Of a DNA stretch of 64,000 bases, positions 35,161 through 46,334 are shown one piece after another (the stretch's first letter is position 1; each line of letters opens with the position of its first letter). Source of the stretch: Cotesia glomerata (lineage: Eukaryota; Arthropoda; Insecta; Hymenoptera; Braconidae); the NCBI RefSeq assembly GCF_020080835.1, contig NC_058162.1:1984001-2048000 (forward strand). Reading direction: 5' to 3'. Position numbers and translations under genes: made by a program. Below the pieces are notes generated by a model that was not told the DNA's origin, searched no databases, and saw nothing but the letters and a program-made list of their open reading frames with translations.

Positions 35161-38100
35161 AGTTAATTGTTATCGGTCAAATCGAGAGAAAATAAGAGTT
35201 GGTTAAATTAAAAGAAAATAAGAGTGATCTGTGTGCTATAGTAATAAAAGAAAGTAATCAACCTCTGTCATTTATATTACATGAAAAATGGAAGTAGTGG
35301 CATAAACTTCATTCATCACACTATCTAAGAAAATGGTTACTATCTAGTCAAGAGCAATTATTTACTTTATAAATACTTTATACGCCTTTTGAGTAATTGT
35401 TTTTAAAATATTTTTGGTACTCTTGATAAATTTTTCGCTTCATAATTTATACTCAAGTAAGTTAGATCTATTAAATACTAAGCTTATGTTGTTAAATAGG
35501 CATATATGACGGTATTTCATATGAATCATAATTCACTCCTCCCAAACCTATGCACAGGAAACATTATCGTTTCCTCTATAGGATTTAAATGTACTATATC
35601 TATGCATGTATGTATATTTATCTATCTTTTGGGGATAAAAATAAAATAAATAAATAAAATGAAATTTGGTGAAATAGAGAGATATATTGTAATTTTACTT
35701 ACAGGTAATTGAAGTTGTAGCTTCAATCCAGAAATGTAATGCGAAATACACTGTATTATCCGTATACACTATATCTTTAATTGTCTTTATAATATGATTG
35801 AACAATATTAGAATATCGGGTATCAAGTAACAGAAATACAATACTTACTGATAATTAGGATAACTAGCCCCAATATGGATGAAAGGGTTACCGTGTTAGT
35901 TAAATTAGCTTTTAGAGCGCCATCGCAACTTTATCTCGTTTCAACTTTCCAATTTGGAAATTGGATTTTATGCTATGTTAGGGGACTATTAGTTTAGATT
36001 TTAAGAAAATAGGATTAAAAAAGTTTGGAAAATCCAAAAACGCACGCCTCATAACGCTCATTCATTTTTTAAGCCTTTATTAGCCCCAATGTGGGTGAAC
36101 GGATTACCGTGCTAGTAAAAGTAGCTTTTACGCAATTAAGTTAAAGAAGGTTGTTCAGAGAATAGTAATAATACTATTTGCTTTTTAGAATTTTCCGATT
36201 TATCTGATCAAGTTTGCTATTTTGTCGGAGTTTATATATTTTTAGGGAGTTTAGTTGTCTATACTCAATAAGCATTGACGTATTGATACCTCTTGACCTT
36301 GATTATTTCATTTTTCCCTCGAAGACAACTTCGAGTTGCCTAATTGTTTTATTATATCCAATTTAATACTGCTAACAATATATATCATCATAAACTATTG
36401 TTTTATAGCTTTTTTATCGACAATTTTATCATAAAATTTAATAGTATTTAATTAAATTCGGGTGACAATACATGTGTACTGTTCTGTTCGTTACACGCCA
36501 CGTTGAAAAAATTAACTTAATTGCTATCCTAAAACAATTGATTTAAGCTCATCTAAGTTAATTTTTTCGACTCGAGACGAAGATAAAAAATGTTTATTCA
36601 ATTTATTGAGCTTACGGAAAAACCCGTTAGAATTTTTATTCCTGCAAGTAAATATTTTCATTTATTTTTTATATTTTCTTACTTAAACCCAAAAAGGTTT
36701 TAAGAAGTTCAAAAATTATAAAGAAGAATTTGATAATCATATTACTTTGCTGACTACATTTACTTAATGAATGCAAATTTATTGATCATCATGTAATTCA
36801 TTTAGCTAATTAAATGGTCACCGAATTTCTCCCTTCTCGTCCATTGAAGATTAATAGGGTTTACGCCGAAGGTGAAGCTTCCAGTTAGATTTGACGTATG
36901 ATTGGCATGCTGTAACCATCTCTATATACAAGATTGATATCATGAAGCACGACAAATACAGTAATTCATGCAGGGAAAATTAATACATTACCATATAGAC
37001 CAATATTGAATTACACAAGTGAAATTATATTAATAATACTAATTAAAAATTAACTTGTTTTAAAAGAAAAATTTTTGAACCAACAATATTATTTTTTAAT
37101 AGTTTGATTATTTTTAATCAAGAAGAAAAATTCTTAAAGCTCTTTAAGATAATTATTAAATACAAACAAATTTTATTTTGCTTGTTTAATAATATCCGTC
37201 AAAAATTTTTCTACTAGCTTGATATTAAATTGAAGCTATTTATTAAGTTTCCCGTACAAAAAATTTCTAACGCGCTTTATTGATTGTGAGTGGGAGAAAA
37301 GGAAAAAAGATTATCAGGGAATTCCAAATAACAGGGGAAAAAAGAGAGCGACTATTATGCGTAGTAGATTAAAAAGAGCACTATTTATAATGACGCCAGA
37401 GGTCTGGATTCTCAGAAAATAAAATCTTGATACGTAGTTAGAGCAATTAATCGATAAACTTGGAATTTTAAGACGCAACGCTACAAAGTAATAAAGGACC
37501 TGGAACTTAATCTTTTGCTGAGCTTCATATTTCTTCTAGAATGTAATTGCATTCTAGAATATAATGCAATAGATTAATTACTTGTATTTAGATTGTCAAT
37601 CACTCGGATGGTCTTTGCAACATAAAATCAAAAGATATCCGGCCGGAAGGTTTTGTAAATCTGTAATTAAAATTGACCATGATATTACAAATTGAATTAT
37701 CGATTTTTATGCACAAGTGTTGATCTCGTGTTTTAATTTATTTATCATGGAACTCAATTATTCATTGGTAAGAGATTTATCAAGTTAGACCCGAAGATAA
37801 TTAAAACTGAAACGATGAGCGGAGAAATTAAAATGAACGCAATTGGATAAATTTTTATTTTTTACTTAAAATTGTCTTTAATCTTGATTTTTTTCTTTAA
37901 GCTATTTGTTTATTCGATTTGAAAAGAAAAGACGTAATTTTTATTCGCGGGAGAAATATTATTGTTTTTTTAGTGAGATAAGAGTATAAAACGAGATCAA
38001 ATAGATGTATATACCTTATTGGCCTTGGAGAGACTAGGGCAGAGGATAGTAGAGCAGTGTGCAATGTTTTGAAATCGAGTATCCGGTATATGGTAATAAT

Positions 38101-38814
38101 GTAAGGTCTTGGTGCAGTTCAAAGGTCTTATCTGTTTACAGTTGAATTATTAATTTAAGATTAAGAAATATGATTATTTATCTGTGGGTATTTTCGCTTT
38201 CATATACGCAAAAAAAAAATTGTAAATAATTTATTTAGTGTGATATATGTATGCGATAATTTTTTCTATTTATTTATTTTTTTTTTTCAATGTTTAATTC
38301 ATTTTATTTTTAATTTACTTTAAAAATATTTATATTTTTTAACTTTAAATTTAATCCAATTAATTTTGTTTCTGAGTGAGTATTAATTAATATTAATAAC
38401 AATAAAATTGAATCCGTATCATCATTAATCGACAAAACTTTCGGAAAGGAGTTCTGAGGTATAGCGTGAGTTAAATACCGCACACAAGTAGAAGCAGAGA
38501 ATTATACTGGGGTGGGAAGCAAACAAGAAGCCAAATAAATACCGTAGAGAAGTGATATATCTCCCCAGGCTCGAGTGAAGGAGAGTTTAGAGATTCAAGT
38601 GAAAACGGTGGTGAAGATTACATTAGCATTGATCGGCTTCATCGTTAGGATATGTCCGAGAAGATGCTTTTTAAAGATCGAATAATCAAAGTTTTTAAGT
38701 GGAAGGATGTAAATTATGGAAATATGTACCGCCTATGAAAATTAAGAGTGACAGATGATATTAAGATCGAGCGAAGCTATACAGGTTGTTGATATGTCTC
38801 AATTTTAAACGTTA
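35161..38814. other. Gene-free AT-rich region
   Basis: No supported exon. Contains the repeat paired with 16,610 (35,660-35,830), a possible LINE tail at ~35,630-35,655 (ATAAAATAAATAAATAAA), a lone TGCACGCCTCATAACGC-type end at 36,045-36,062 and the hairpin at 36,500-36,576. Confidence 0.45.
36500..36576. mobile_element. Tiny hairpin MITE, CCCGAGTC family relative
   Basis: GTTGAAAAAATTAACTTAA on the left and TTAAGTTAATTTTTTCGAC-like inverse on the right (CTAAGTTAATTTTTTCGACT), ending CTCGAG. Close to 610-700 in length and arm sequence. Confidence 0.5.
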
Positions 38815-39016
38815 CACAGAAAAAAAATGTTCTTGAATAAAGTATATAATTTTGAAGAACTTAGTCTTTTTTATTTGAGTAGAAAAATTCTTGAACTAAT
38901 AAATTTTTCTTAATTTAAGGAAATTTTACTTAATTCAAGACAATTACTCTCTTCAAAATTATTTTTTTGGTTCAAGAATTTTTCTCTCGAATCAAGTTAA
39001 TTTTTTTTTTTTAGTG
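38815..39016. mobile_element. 202-bp TA-flanked MITE related to 5183-5874
   Basis: Ends CACAGAAAAAAAATGTTCTT and TCAAGTTAATTTTTTTTTTT...AGTG, flanked by TA. The arms carry TTCTTGAA / TCAAGAA words, and ACAATTACTCTCTTCAAAAT is nearly the inverse of a block at 5230-5260. Confidence 0.6.
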
Positions 39017-39816
39017 TAAATATAGAATAGAATATAATTTTATTTGTATCACCATATTTAGTGTTTTACAAAACTGTTACGATTTTACATTACAAGTAAT
39101 CGTTTTTTAAACAATTTTTCTTTGGTACACTCATACATTCTTATAAGTACACACCACTCTCTATAATACACTTTATTTTATTGCATCCACTTAATTTCGT
39201 TATCTTTAATTAAATCTAGAATATCACACTCTTTACAGCTTTTATAACAAATAAAAGTTTGGAAAATCCAAATGAGCATGCCTTAAGCGCTCATGTCGTA
39301 CATAAATTATTTAGATCATAACAAAAATTATTCGTTTTTAATTTGAATTTTCCCGCGAGTAGTATTATCCCCTCTGTAGGTCGAACTAAAGAAAAATTTT
39401 AACAGATAATAAAACAGTTAGTAATTATACCATCATGTATGTATAGTTTCTGCTTGTTTATAGTTATTTCAATTCTGTTTATGAAAAATAATATATATGG
39501 CTGCCGAAATCGCAGAAAAAGTCACCGAACTGACAATCCAAAAAAATTAACTGTATCGAAACGGAATTATTTTGACACGCAATTTTCACAAGGGTTTTGA
39601 TAAACTTCCTCAGGAATAAAACAAAAAAAAAATTAAATCGTGAAAGTGATTGTGGTGTTATCAAGCCCATAGCTCCCGTGAATACCACGCTCTTATTCAT
39701 TTAATTCATCAGAAAAACAATTTATCTAATCGATAAGAAAATTTTTTTACGTGTTCTGTAGTTACTATTATTTATTTCAATATGCTTTTTATCCATAATT
39801 TTTTTCGTTTAAATTA
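39017..39816. other. Gene-free stretch
   Basis: No supported exon. A lone TTTGGAAAATCCAAATGAGC segment at 39,256-39,300 matches 36,025-36,065 and 14,550-14,575. Confidence 0.4.
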
Positions 39817-40343
39817 GGCGCCCTTTTTTCTTGTCATATGCGCACGCAGTCTAAAAAAATCTAGCTGGATCAAGTGGCGCCATAGTTTTCACGTGACAAA
39901 TAAGAAAAGTTCGTTTGGCTTTGTACGGTTGTATCGTAGTGAATTTTAATAAAAATTCAATTAAAAAAAAAAATACGTAAACTAGGCCACTGATATGAAA
40001 TACGGACCCAGTTCATCGAATTCTTAAACTAATAAAAAAGGTCCGGTCTTGAAATATCAATTTGTTCGGGGGTAATCGTTGGTACATCCAAAATGGGGTG
40101 ACATCCGGACGTCCACGGAAATTTTTTTTTAAAATGTTTTTTTTTTTCAAAATAGCAACATGAAATGATTTTAGAAAGTAAAAGATGGTTTAATTTAAGT
40201 GTTTTCTCAGTGTACATTTACTTATATCATTGTATAAGTGTAATATGGTTGTGATAGAGGCATTTAAAGATCACAAAATTGCTTGACCTTGACGAGTCGA
40301 GTATAAAGCACAACTTCACGCGCTTCGCGCTATGAGGCGTGCA
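39817..40343. mobile_element. TGCACGCCTCATA-family transposon, copy 2 (inverse)
   Basis: Inverse of 13,913-14,435 at ~90% identity, ending GCGCTATGAGGCGTGCA. The left end is not preserved here; a related end occurs at ~39,275. The 62-codon frame inside is the counterpart of the frame in copy 1 but diverges after a frameshift, so neither is under coding constraint. Confidence 0.6.
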
Positions 40344-40456
40344 ATAAACTAACTGTTAGTGTTAAAACGTCGATGGCAGTGACAGCGCATATATTATAGT
40401 TTACTGCGCAGAGTATAGGTCTTGAACTGACTTGTATTCTGAATATTAATCACAAT

Positions 40457-40651
40457 GGCTGCGTTCAGGTTTACTAAGTTCTGAGTAAGGCTGACTTTAT
40501 CTACCAAAAAATTAATATTTAGACACACTTAAATAAATATACCTTGCATTGTTTTATTATAGATTTTTTTAAAAAACAATATAGTTACTTTAAGTTGTTG
40601 CTACAAGATATGCTAAGATCTGCCAAGAACTTAGTAAACTTGAACGCGGCC
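40457..40651. mobile_element. 195-bp MITE with GGCTGCGTTCA ends
   Basis: The left end GGCTGCGTTCAGGTTTACTA and the right end (inverse GGCCGCGTTCAAGTTTACTA) match over ~26 bp; AAT stands on both sides as a 3-bp duplication, which would fit a PIF/Harbinger-like mechanism. Non-coding. Confidence 0.65.
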
Positions 40652-40652
40652 A

Positions 40653-40687
40653 ATACTTGGTATTTTGATTATCAAAATACCAAGTAT
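40653..40687. repeat. 35-bp perfect palindrome
   Basis: ATACTTGGTATTTTGAT and its exact inverse around a single T, immediately after the GGCTGCGTTCA element; the half-word GATTATCAAAATACT repeats after it. Confidence 0.6.
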
Positions 40688-40879
40688 TGTGATTATCAAA
40701 ATACTTTTTTCTCAGTGTGAAAATCACGTTTTAATTGAAATCACGATTTTTAGGCGAGAGTAGAGGATACCTGCGCGCCTCGCGCTTAAGGCATGCAATA
40801 ATTTTTATACTATACAAAATTACTAGTATTACATTTCTGTTCTAACTCTTATAATTAATTTTGCATTTTTTAGTATACA

Positions 40880-41240
40880 TTATATGTCCGCAGCGCCTTG
40901 ACAATTTTTGTTATTTATTGCTTTTTCTTTAAACACTCTTTCCACATCTCTTATAAATGTACATAAGTCTTTTTTTATCTCTCCTTTTAAAATTTCTATC
41001 ATTGATTCACTGGACACATCGTTGCTTACCTCTTCTAGCCATTTATTTTTTGCTTGTTTACCTTCCACTGTTATTTTTTCATGAATTTCTTTGCACTTTA
41101 TAATGTGAATGATCGTTTCTGCTCTTTTTCACACATTCTACATCCCCAATTATTTGCCCCCTTTTTTCCGTCCCTCCAAATGTTACCACATCGTAATCTA
41201 GCCCATGTTTCTTTTAGTGTAAATATAAAAGAATTCCATT
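40880..41240 (-). pseudogene. Degenerate LINE reverse-transcriptase C-terminus
   Basis: On the minus strand, 41,240 to ~41,110 reads ARLRCGN...GCRMCEKEQ, the RT C-terminal zinc-knuckle region typical of insect non-LTR elements; after a frameshift near 41,105 the next frame gives HIIKCKE (completing a C-C-H-C pattern) and continues as KNKWLEEVSNDV to 40,880. This is a 5'-truncated, frameshifted copy. Family similarity is judged by motif layout from memory. Confidence 0.55.
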
Positions 41241-41968
41241 TTTTCGATGAAAAAAATTTTTATTTAATAGAAAAAATAAACTTGTCATTTTCTAAAATAA
41301 TTTTTTTATTAATTGTTTTTTAAATGAAAAATATGAAAAAAAGTTATTTTGAAGCAAGAAGAAATTTTTTTGGTAAGAAAAAATTTGACTTCAAGATACC
41401 TTAAGTCTTCTTTAGTACTATAGACTAAAGTTTATGCAGTACTATAAACAGTTCGATGTCTTCAATATCGATTTCTTAATAAAATATTACTAAGGCAATA
41501 AATTATATTGTCCTAAAGACGTTGAATTCGATATATAAGAAAAAAAAAAACAACTGGAGGTAAAACTGTCTATCATTATCGAATCCTTCCGTATCATAGC
41601 TTTTTGTACTATCGCTTTTATTCCGTTCAATCTACCCTAGAACTTGGATAGTTTAGCAAATATAATAATAGAATAGTAGGGTTTAGTTACTATACCGTCA
41701 GTTTATTGCGTTCTTAACTCGGCTGTTCATTTTCATGCAAGCATAAATTATATACTTAGTCCTGCTGTCTGTCTATATCTCGTTAACAATCAGCGTACCT
41801 CTTATTTTCATAGTAGCAATTAGATAAATAGCTAGTTTATAATTTAATTTTTATAGTTATTAAATTTATATAATTATCAAATTTTTATAGTCTATTATTA
41901 GTATTTTATAAATACATTTTATATTAATTAATTGATGACTTTAAAATCAATGTAATATTTATAAAAAT
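41241..41968. other. Gene-free stretch
   Basis: AT-rich; a worn TTCTTGAAG/TTGAAGC-word segment at 41,330-41,405 may be another inverted-repeat MITE relic. No exon seen. Confidence 0.4.
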
Positions 41969-41987
41969 ATTATAAATAATTAAATGA

Positions 41988-42449
41988 GGTTGGCAATAGC
42001 CTAATCGGCTCGGTACTTGCATTTCGAAAGAGTGGGACCAGGGTTCGATTCCGGCGCGCACCAATATTTTTCAATGATTATAAACTAAGAATATGTACGT
42101 TTCATTGCCAGCCTCTGTACCGGTCGGGTTTTCTGTGGTTTTCCCGTATAGTTATGGAGGTAAAATGTCATTATAGAAGTACCTCCATACTATTTAAGAC
42201 CGTAATGCAAATGCAGGTACTGATTATAACGCGTAAGTCAGCCACAGTCGCAGCACATGTGTGTCGGGCATGAAAGAAAAAAATCCCGACATGCAGGGGG
42301 GTGGGGACGAAAAAGTGGTTGAGAGTTATAATGACGGGGTTGAGAGATTATATTGCGGAGAAAAAAAGTGGAGAGACAATAATTCCCCACCCTCCCTTGT
42401 AAAACACTCTACAGTGATACAAGTAAAACCATCCTCAATTATAACCTCA
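41988..42449 (+). mobile_element. tRNA-derived SINE (462 bp) with 19-bp target duplications
   Basis: ATTATAAATAATTAAATGA stands on both sides (41,969-41,987 and 42,450-42,468). The head GGTTGGCAATAGCCTAATCGG carries the A-box and AGGGTTCGATTCCGG the B-box. The body includes TTTTCTGTGGTTTTCCC and ends in a short CTCAATTATAAC repeat. A near-identical copy lies at 56,967-57,435 on the minus strand. The 67- and 86-codon frames within both copies are by-products. Confidence 0.85.
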
Positions 42450-42469
42450 ATTATAAATAATTAAATGAA

Positions 42470-44372
42470 AAAAAACATTTTCTAAATTTAGAAAAAAAAC
42501 AATTTTGGATTAAAATTCTTAAGTTGTCTAGAACTGTAATTTATGTTAGATCGGTTAACAGAATTTTTTTGTGTATTTTTACGTAATAAAGGAAGCTATA
42601 AAAATCCGCTTTTGTCTTTTTTTATTGCAGAGTAGACCCTTTTATATTGTTAAAAGCTTTTTTTTTATAGTAAAATACTGTTAAGTTAAGAGTTTCTAAG
42701 TAGAACAAAGATACTTGGAAACTAATCCTGCAATCTGTTTGTAATTTTTCCTTTAAAAGGAAAATATTGAGAAACATTTATAAGAAAAAGACCGAAAAAG
42801 CAGAGAAATAAATTATAAAAGGGAACTTGAGAAAATGTGTTGGAATCCTCGACAACATATTTGCCTTCAAAGGTGAAAACTTTTATAGAAAAATGTAAAT
42901 GCATAAAATTTATCTGAATATATAAGTTGAAATTGTTTTAATAAAATAAATAAATGAATATATTAATTATAAAACAAAACGAAAAATTGTTCTTTATTGA
43001 AGAAACATGTGGCTACAATTTTATTTCATTTTTAAGTTTAAATTTGTCGTTTTTTTTTCTTACAAAATTTGAGAATTTTTTTTTTTAATTTATAATTTTG
43101 TGGAAATTATAATTATAATTATATTTACCGATTAATATATATAATTTTTAAATTTATAGAAAGTAAAATTAGTTATAGGATTTAAATATTTTAATTTATG
43201 GAAGAAATGAATTTAAATACTTCATTATAATTATTTAAAAATATTTTCCAATTTTTAAAAATTGAAGACTAAAAAATTATTCACTAACATTAATATAAAA
43301 TAAATATATATTGTTCTATTATTAGTTACCACATATGTCAATTCTCATGCTAATACTTTTCTGATATTCATAAAAAGAAATAAACATTTATCCGTAACGC
43401 ACGAAGCTTCATAATAAAAAATATATTGAACATTAAATATGTTTTATTCATGAACCACAAGAACAAACGTAAATAAATCATACGGCCAATGTCAAAATAA
43501 ACGAACTATATACCGAGGAAGAGTCTTTAACTGCACATTTGTTTTTTCTTCTTGTATTTTTTAATTTATTTACTGGATACAATATTGTGTTGTTGACTGC
43601 ATTGAAAAGCCTCACGTGTAATTTCCAGTGACACGAACAAAGGTTCTCTGGCTTCTCACTAAAAACAAATTTTAAAGTACGAAAATTTAGTAGATCATAA
43701 ATTAGAAGTAAACATTTAAGTTCAAAAGAAAATAAATTGTATTTTTTATTTATTTTAACAATTTTTGCTATTTGGAATAATTTTTCTTTTGTAAATTTTA
43801 AACTTCAATAATTACTAATTAAGATTTTTTTTATTTATAGTTATCAATAATTTAATTTAGAAACATAAATTTGAAATAACTTTTTCATTTTTGCAACTTC
43901 AAATAATAAAAATAAAGAAATTTTTAATTTAAAAATTTATTTATTGATTATTTTTCTCAAAAATTTTTACTTTAAAAACGTTCCGAGAAAAAATCGTTTT
44001 CTTAAAATTTTTTTGACATTTTGAGTAGTTATACTCATAAGCATCCGCTACATGCAAGAATTTTTTTAAATGGTCCTTGCGGCACTAAATTTTGAGATAT
44101 TAGCATTTAAAATTTGTATATTTTACATACAAACTCTATACTGATCAACATTCAAGCGAACATTTTATTAAATATTAATCGTACTTTTCTTATGATTGTT
44201 TTAAAAAACTGAGAATCGTTCATTGAAGATATAACGAGTTTTTTTTTTTTATCAAAAATAACATAAACAAGTGGTATCAATTTTTTACAAAAAATATTTG
44301 AAGTTAATGACTTTCCATATTTTACGTGAGTGGAAGTAAGTGAGCGATAGTCTGTAAAGAGAGGTAGCACTA
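42470..44372. other. Gene-free AT-rich region
   Basis: No supported exon or recognisable repeat; long A/T runs only. Short frames (e.g. 42,722-42,904 minus) have no domain and AT-driven composition. Confidence 0.45.
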
Positions 44373-44644
44373 CACTGATAAAAGGATTTGTTTATAATTA
44401 AAAATATTAGTTAATATTCTAACAAATCATTTATTAGAGACCACTTTTTAGTCCTTAACAAATATTTCTAAGTATTTAAAAAGATTTATTAATATTTAAT
44501 AAATGAATATCAGATTTATTAAATACAAAAAAATCATTTTAAATACTAAGAAATATTTATTTAATACTAAAAATTGGTCTCTAATAAATGATTTGTTAAC
44601 CAGTAACAAATATTTTTTAATACAAATAAATCTTTCTATCAGTG
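44373..44644. mobile_element. Palindromic MITE, CACTGATA family, copy D
   Basis: 272 bp, TA on both sides, same orientation pattern as copy C. More diverged ends (CACTGATAAAAGG / TAAATCTTTCTATCAGTG). Confidence 0.8.
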
Positions 44645-44768
44645 TAGTGCGTGAGAAAGAAACCAATACCCATAACCTATTATTGCCTTTTTCTTCCCTA
44701 TGAACGTCCTTAATTGATTAACATTCAAAATTTAAAGATTAATGATATTTTAAAAAATTATATTAATA

Positions 44769-45683
44769 CACTGATAGAAGGATTTATTTATAGTTAAAAA
44801 TATTTGTTAATATTTAACAAATCATTTATTAGAGACCACTTTTTAGTCCTTAATAAATATTTCTTAGTATTTAAAAAGATTTATTAATATTTAATAAATG
44901 AATATCAGATTTATTAAATACAAACAAATTATTTTAAATCCTAAGGGCCAGTTTTTCAATCCGAGATAAAAGTACTGCCATTATGATAAAAAAATAAATA
45001 ATTCAGCACAGTGATATTGCCTACGAGTAATTCTCCTTGATTTCAGTCACTTATTTTAGAGTAAAATAAATAAACATTAGCCACATGTCACAGAAATATT
45101 CACCTCCAACTGTGACAACTTCCTGATTGTAAATAAATAAAATAAAAATTAGAAAAACGGATGACCCGGAAGGAGATCCCTGTAACTTCCCGCTAATTCC
45201 GTACCTAAGCGCTTGAAATTGCACTTATAATGTTGTTGAGCTCTTCAAGCTCCAAATTACAATTTATGTGTTATTTTGAGCTTTATGAGCTCAAAGAGGT
45301 AGCTGTTCTATGCTTTTGAGCCCTTCGAGCTCATATCTTGCGTTTGACATATCTATTATTAATTTATAATTGTGTTAATTAATTTAAAATAATTTAAATG
45401 ACACAATAAGAAGTTATTATTATTTTTATGATATATTTATTTATTTCTATTTAAATAAACGACCAAATTCATGGAGAACTAATTGAGAGCAATATCACGT
45501 CGGTGAATTATTTTTTTTTTTTGTTATTTTATTGGCGGTACTTTTATCTCGGATAAAATTTTATCCCGGATTGAAAAACTGGCCCTAAGAAATATTTATT
45601 TAATACTAAAAAGTGGTCTCTAATAAATGATTTGTTAATTATTAAAAAATATTTTTTGACACAAATAAATCCTTCTATCAGTG
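44769..45683. mobile_element. Palindromic MITE, CACTGATA family, copy E, split by insertion
   Basis: Left half 44,769-44,944 and right half 45,586-45,683 together form a normal 272-bp copy with TA flanks. The interrupting segment is a second transposon with its own duplication. Its right end lies 36 bases from the stop codon of the minus-strand membrane-protein gene, so it forms that gene's downstream DNA; the nearest minus-strand AATAAA is at ~45,596-45,601, inside this MITE. Confidence 0.8.
44945..45585. mobile_element. PIF/Harbinger-like MITE with TAA duplication
   Basis: Ends GGGCCAGTTTTTCAATCC and its exact inverse, over ~26 bp, flanked by TAA at 44,942-44,944 and 45,586-45,588. A 3-bp TWA/TAA duplication and GGGC-type ends fit PIF/Harbinger. 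The right end bears an internal duplication (GGATAAAATTTTATCC). Inside, 45,140-45,345 derives from the AACTTCCCGCTAA retroposon with its GAGCTC-word cluster. No transposase. Confidence 0.7.
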
Positions 45684-45719
45684 TAAATACAATTAATTAC
45701 CTTTTTAAATAAATGAAAC

Positions 45720-46334
45720 TTAATCATCAGACTCTCGTTTCTTCATCAATTTTTGCTCTTCAGGAACCAACCAAATTTTAGTTGGTTCCGCCAGTCCTAA
45801 CGGGTCAAATTGGTCCACAGCTTTACTTATCGTAGAAGTACTGGTCGGTGTCAAGGCTCTACGCGTATTTTTTTCTTCAAACCCAAAATCTAGTGTATCA
45901 GCTTGTTTTACTGGGTACTTTCCTGTTTCAATAATTTGAGGATACAAAGGCTCGGTTTGATTAATATGATGCCATTTTCGCGGCAAAGTCGACGATTGGC
46001 TCATATTTTTTATATTATAATCCATGGCTGGTGTAGTTTTTTTGGTGGTCGTTGTTGATTCAGTGGAAGTTTTGTTTTCTATCGGAAAGTGAGGAAGAAT
46101 AATAGGAGGCAACCGTGTAACTGGCCGAGTAGAATTATCAATGAATTTTTTTTTCTTGAGTTCAGACTCATCTTCTTTATTTGACTTAGCTTGGATTTCG
46201 CTAAGATCAAACAGCCGCTCATCGTCATTTTTATCTTCAAAGTAAGGGATTATAAAACACACTGCTGCAATTATCGCTATTAACGCGAAGAAAAGTATCG
46301 CGATTAACACCCAGCCTATTATTTTTAAAGCCAT
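45720..46334 (-). CDS. Single-pass membrane protein, unknown, four N-glycosylation sequons
   Basis: An uninterrupted 204-codon frame, the longest in the window, with codon and composition bias unlike the noise frames. Residues ~5-31 (IIGWVLIAILFFALIAIIAA) form one strong membrane helix directly after a short basic N-terminus, which predicts a signal-anchor with the rest outside or luminal. Consistent with that, four N-x-S/T sequons follow at N67, N87, N110 and N125. The tail is hydrophilic: acidic 33-60, lysine patch 60-63, Thr-rich 88-101, basic-acidic end KKRESDD. No cysteines except C26 in the helix, so no disulfide-rich fold. I recognise no family. The ATG is the first in frame. A palindromic MITE begins 36 bases after the stop. 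Intronless coding suggests either a small host gene or an old retrocopy. Confidence 0.7.
   Translation of the reverse strand: MALKIIGWVLIAILFFALIAIIAAVCFIIPYFEDKNDDERLFDLSEIQAKSNKEDESELKKKKFIDNSTRPVTRLPPIILPHFPIENKTSTESTTTTKKTTPAMDYNIKNMSQSSTLPRKWHHINQTEPLYPQIIETGKYPVKQADTLDFGFEEKNTRRALTPTSTSTISKAVDQFDPLGLAEPTKIWLVPEEQKLMKKRESDD

Noticed and set aside
42261..42464. 67-codon frame in the 42-kb SINE, also present in the 57-kb copy
   Set aside because: Shared because the SINE is shared; SINEs are non-coding and the frame runs through the tRNA-unrelated body by chance.
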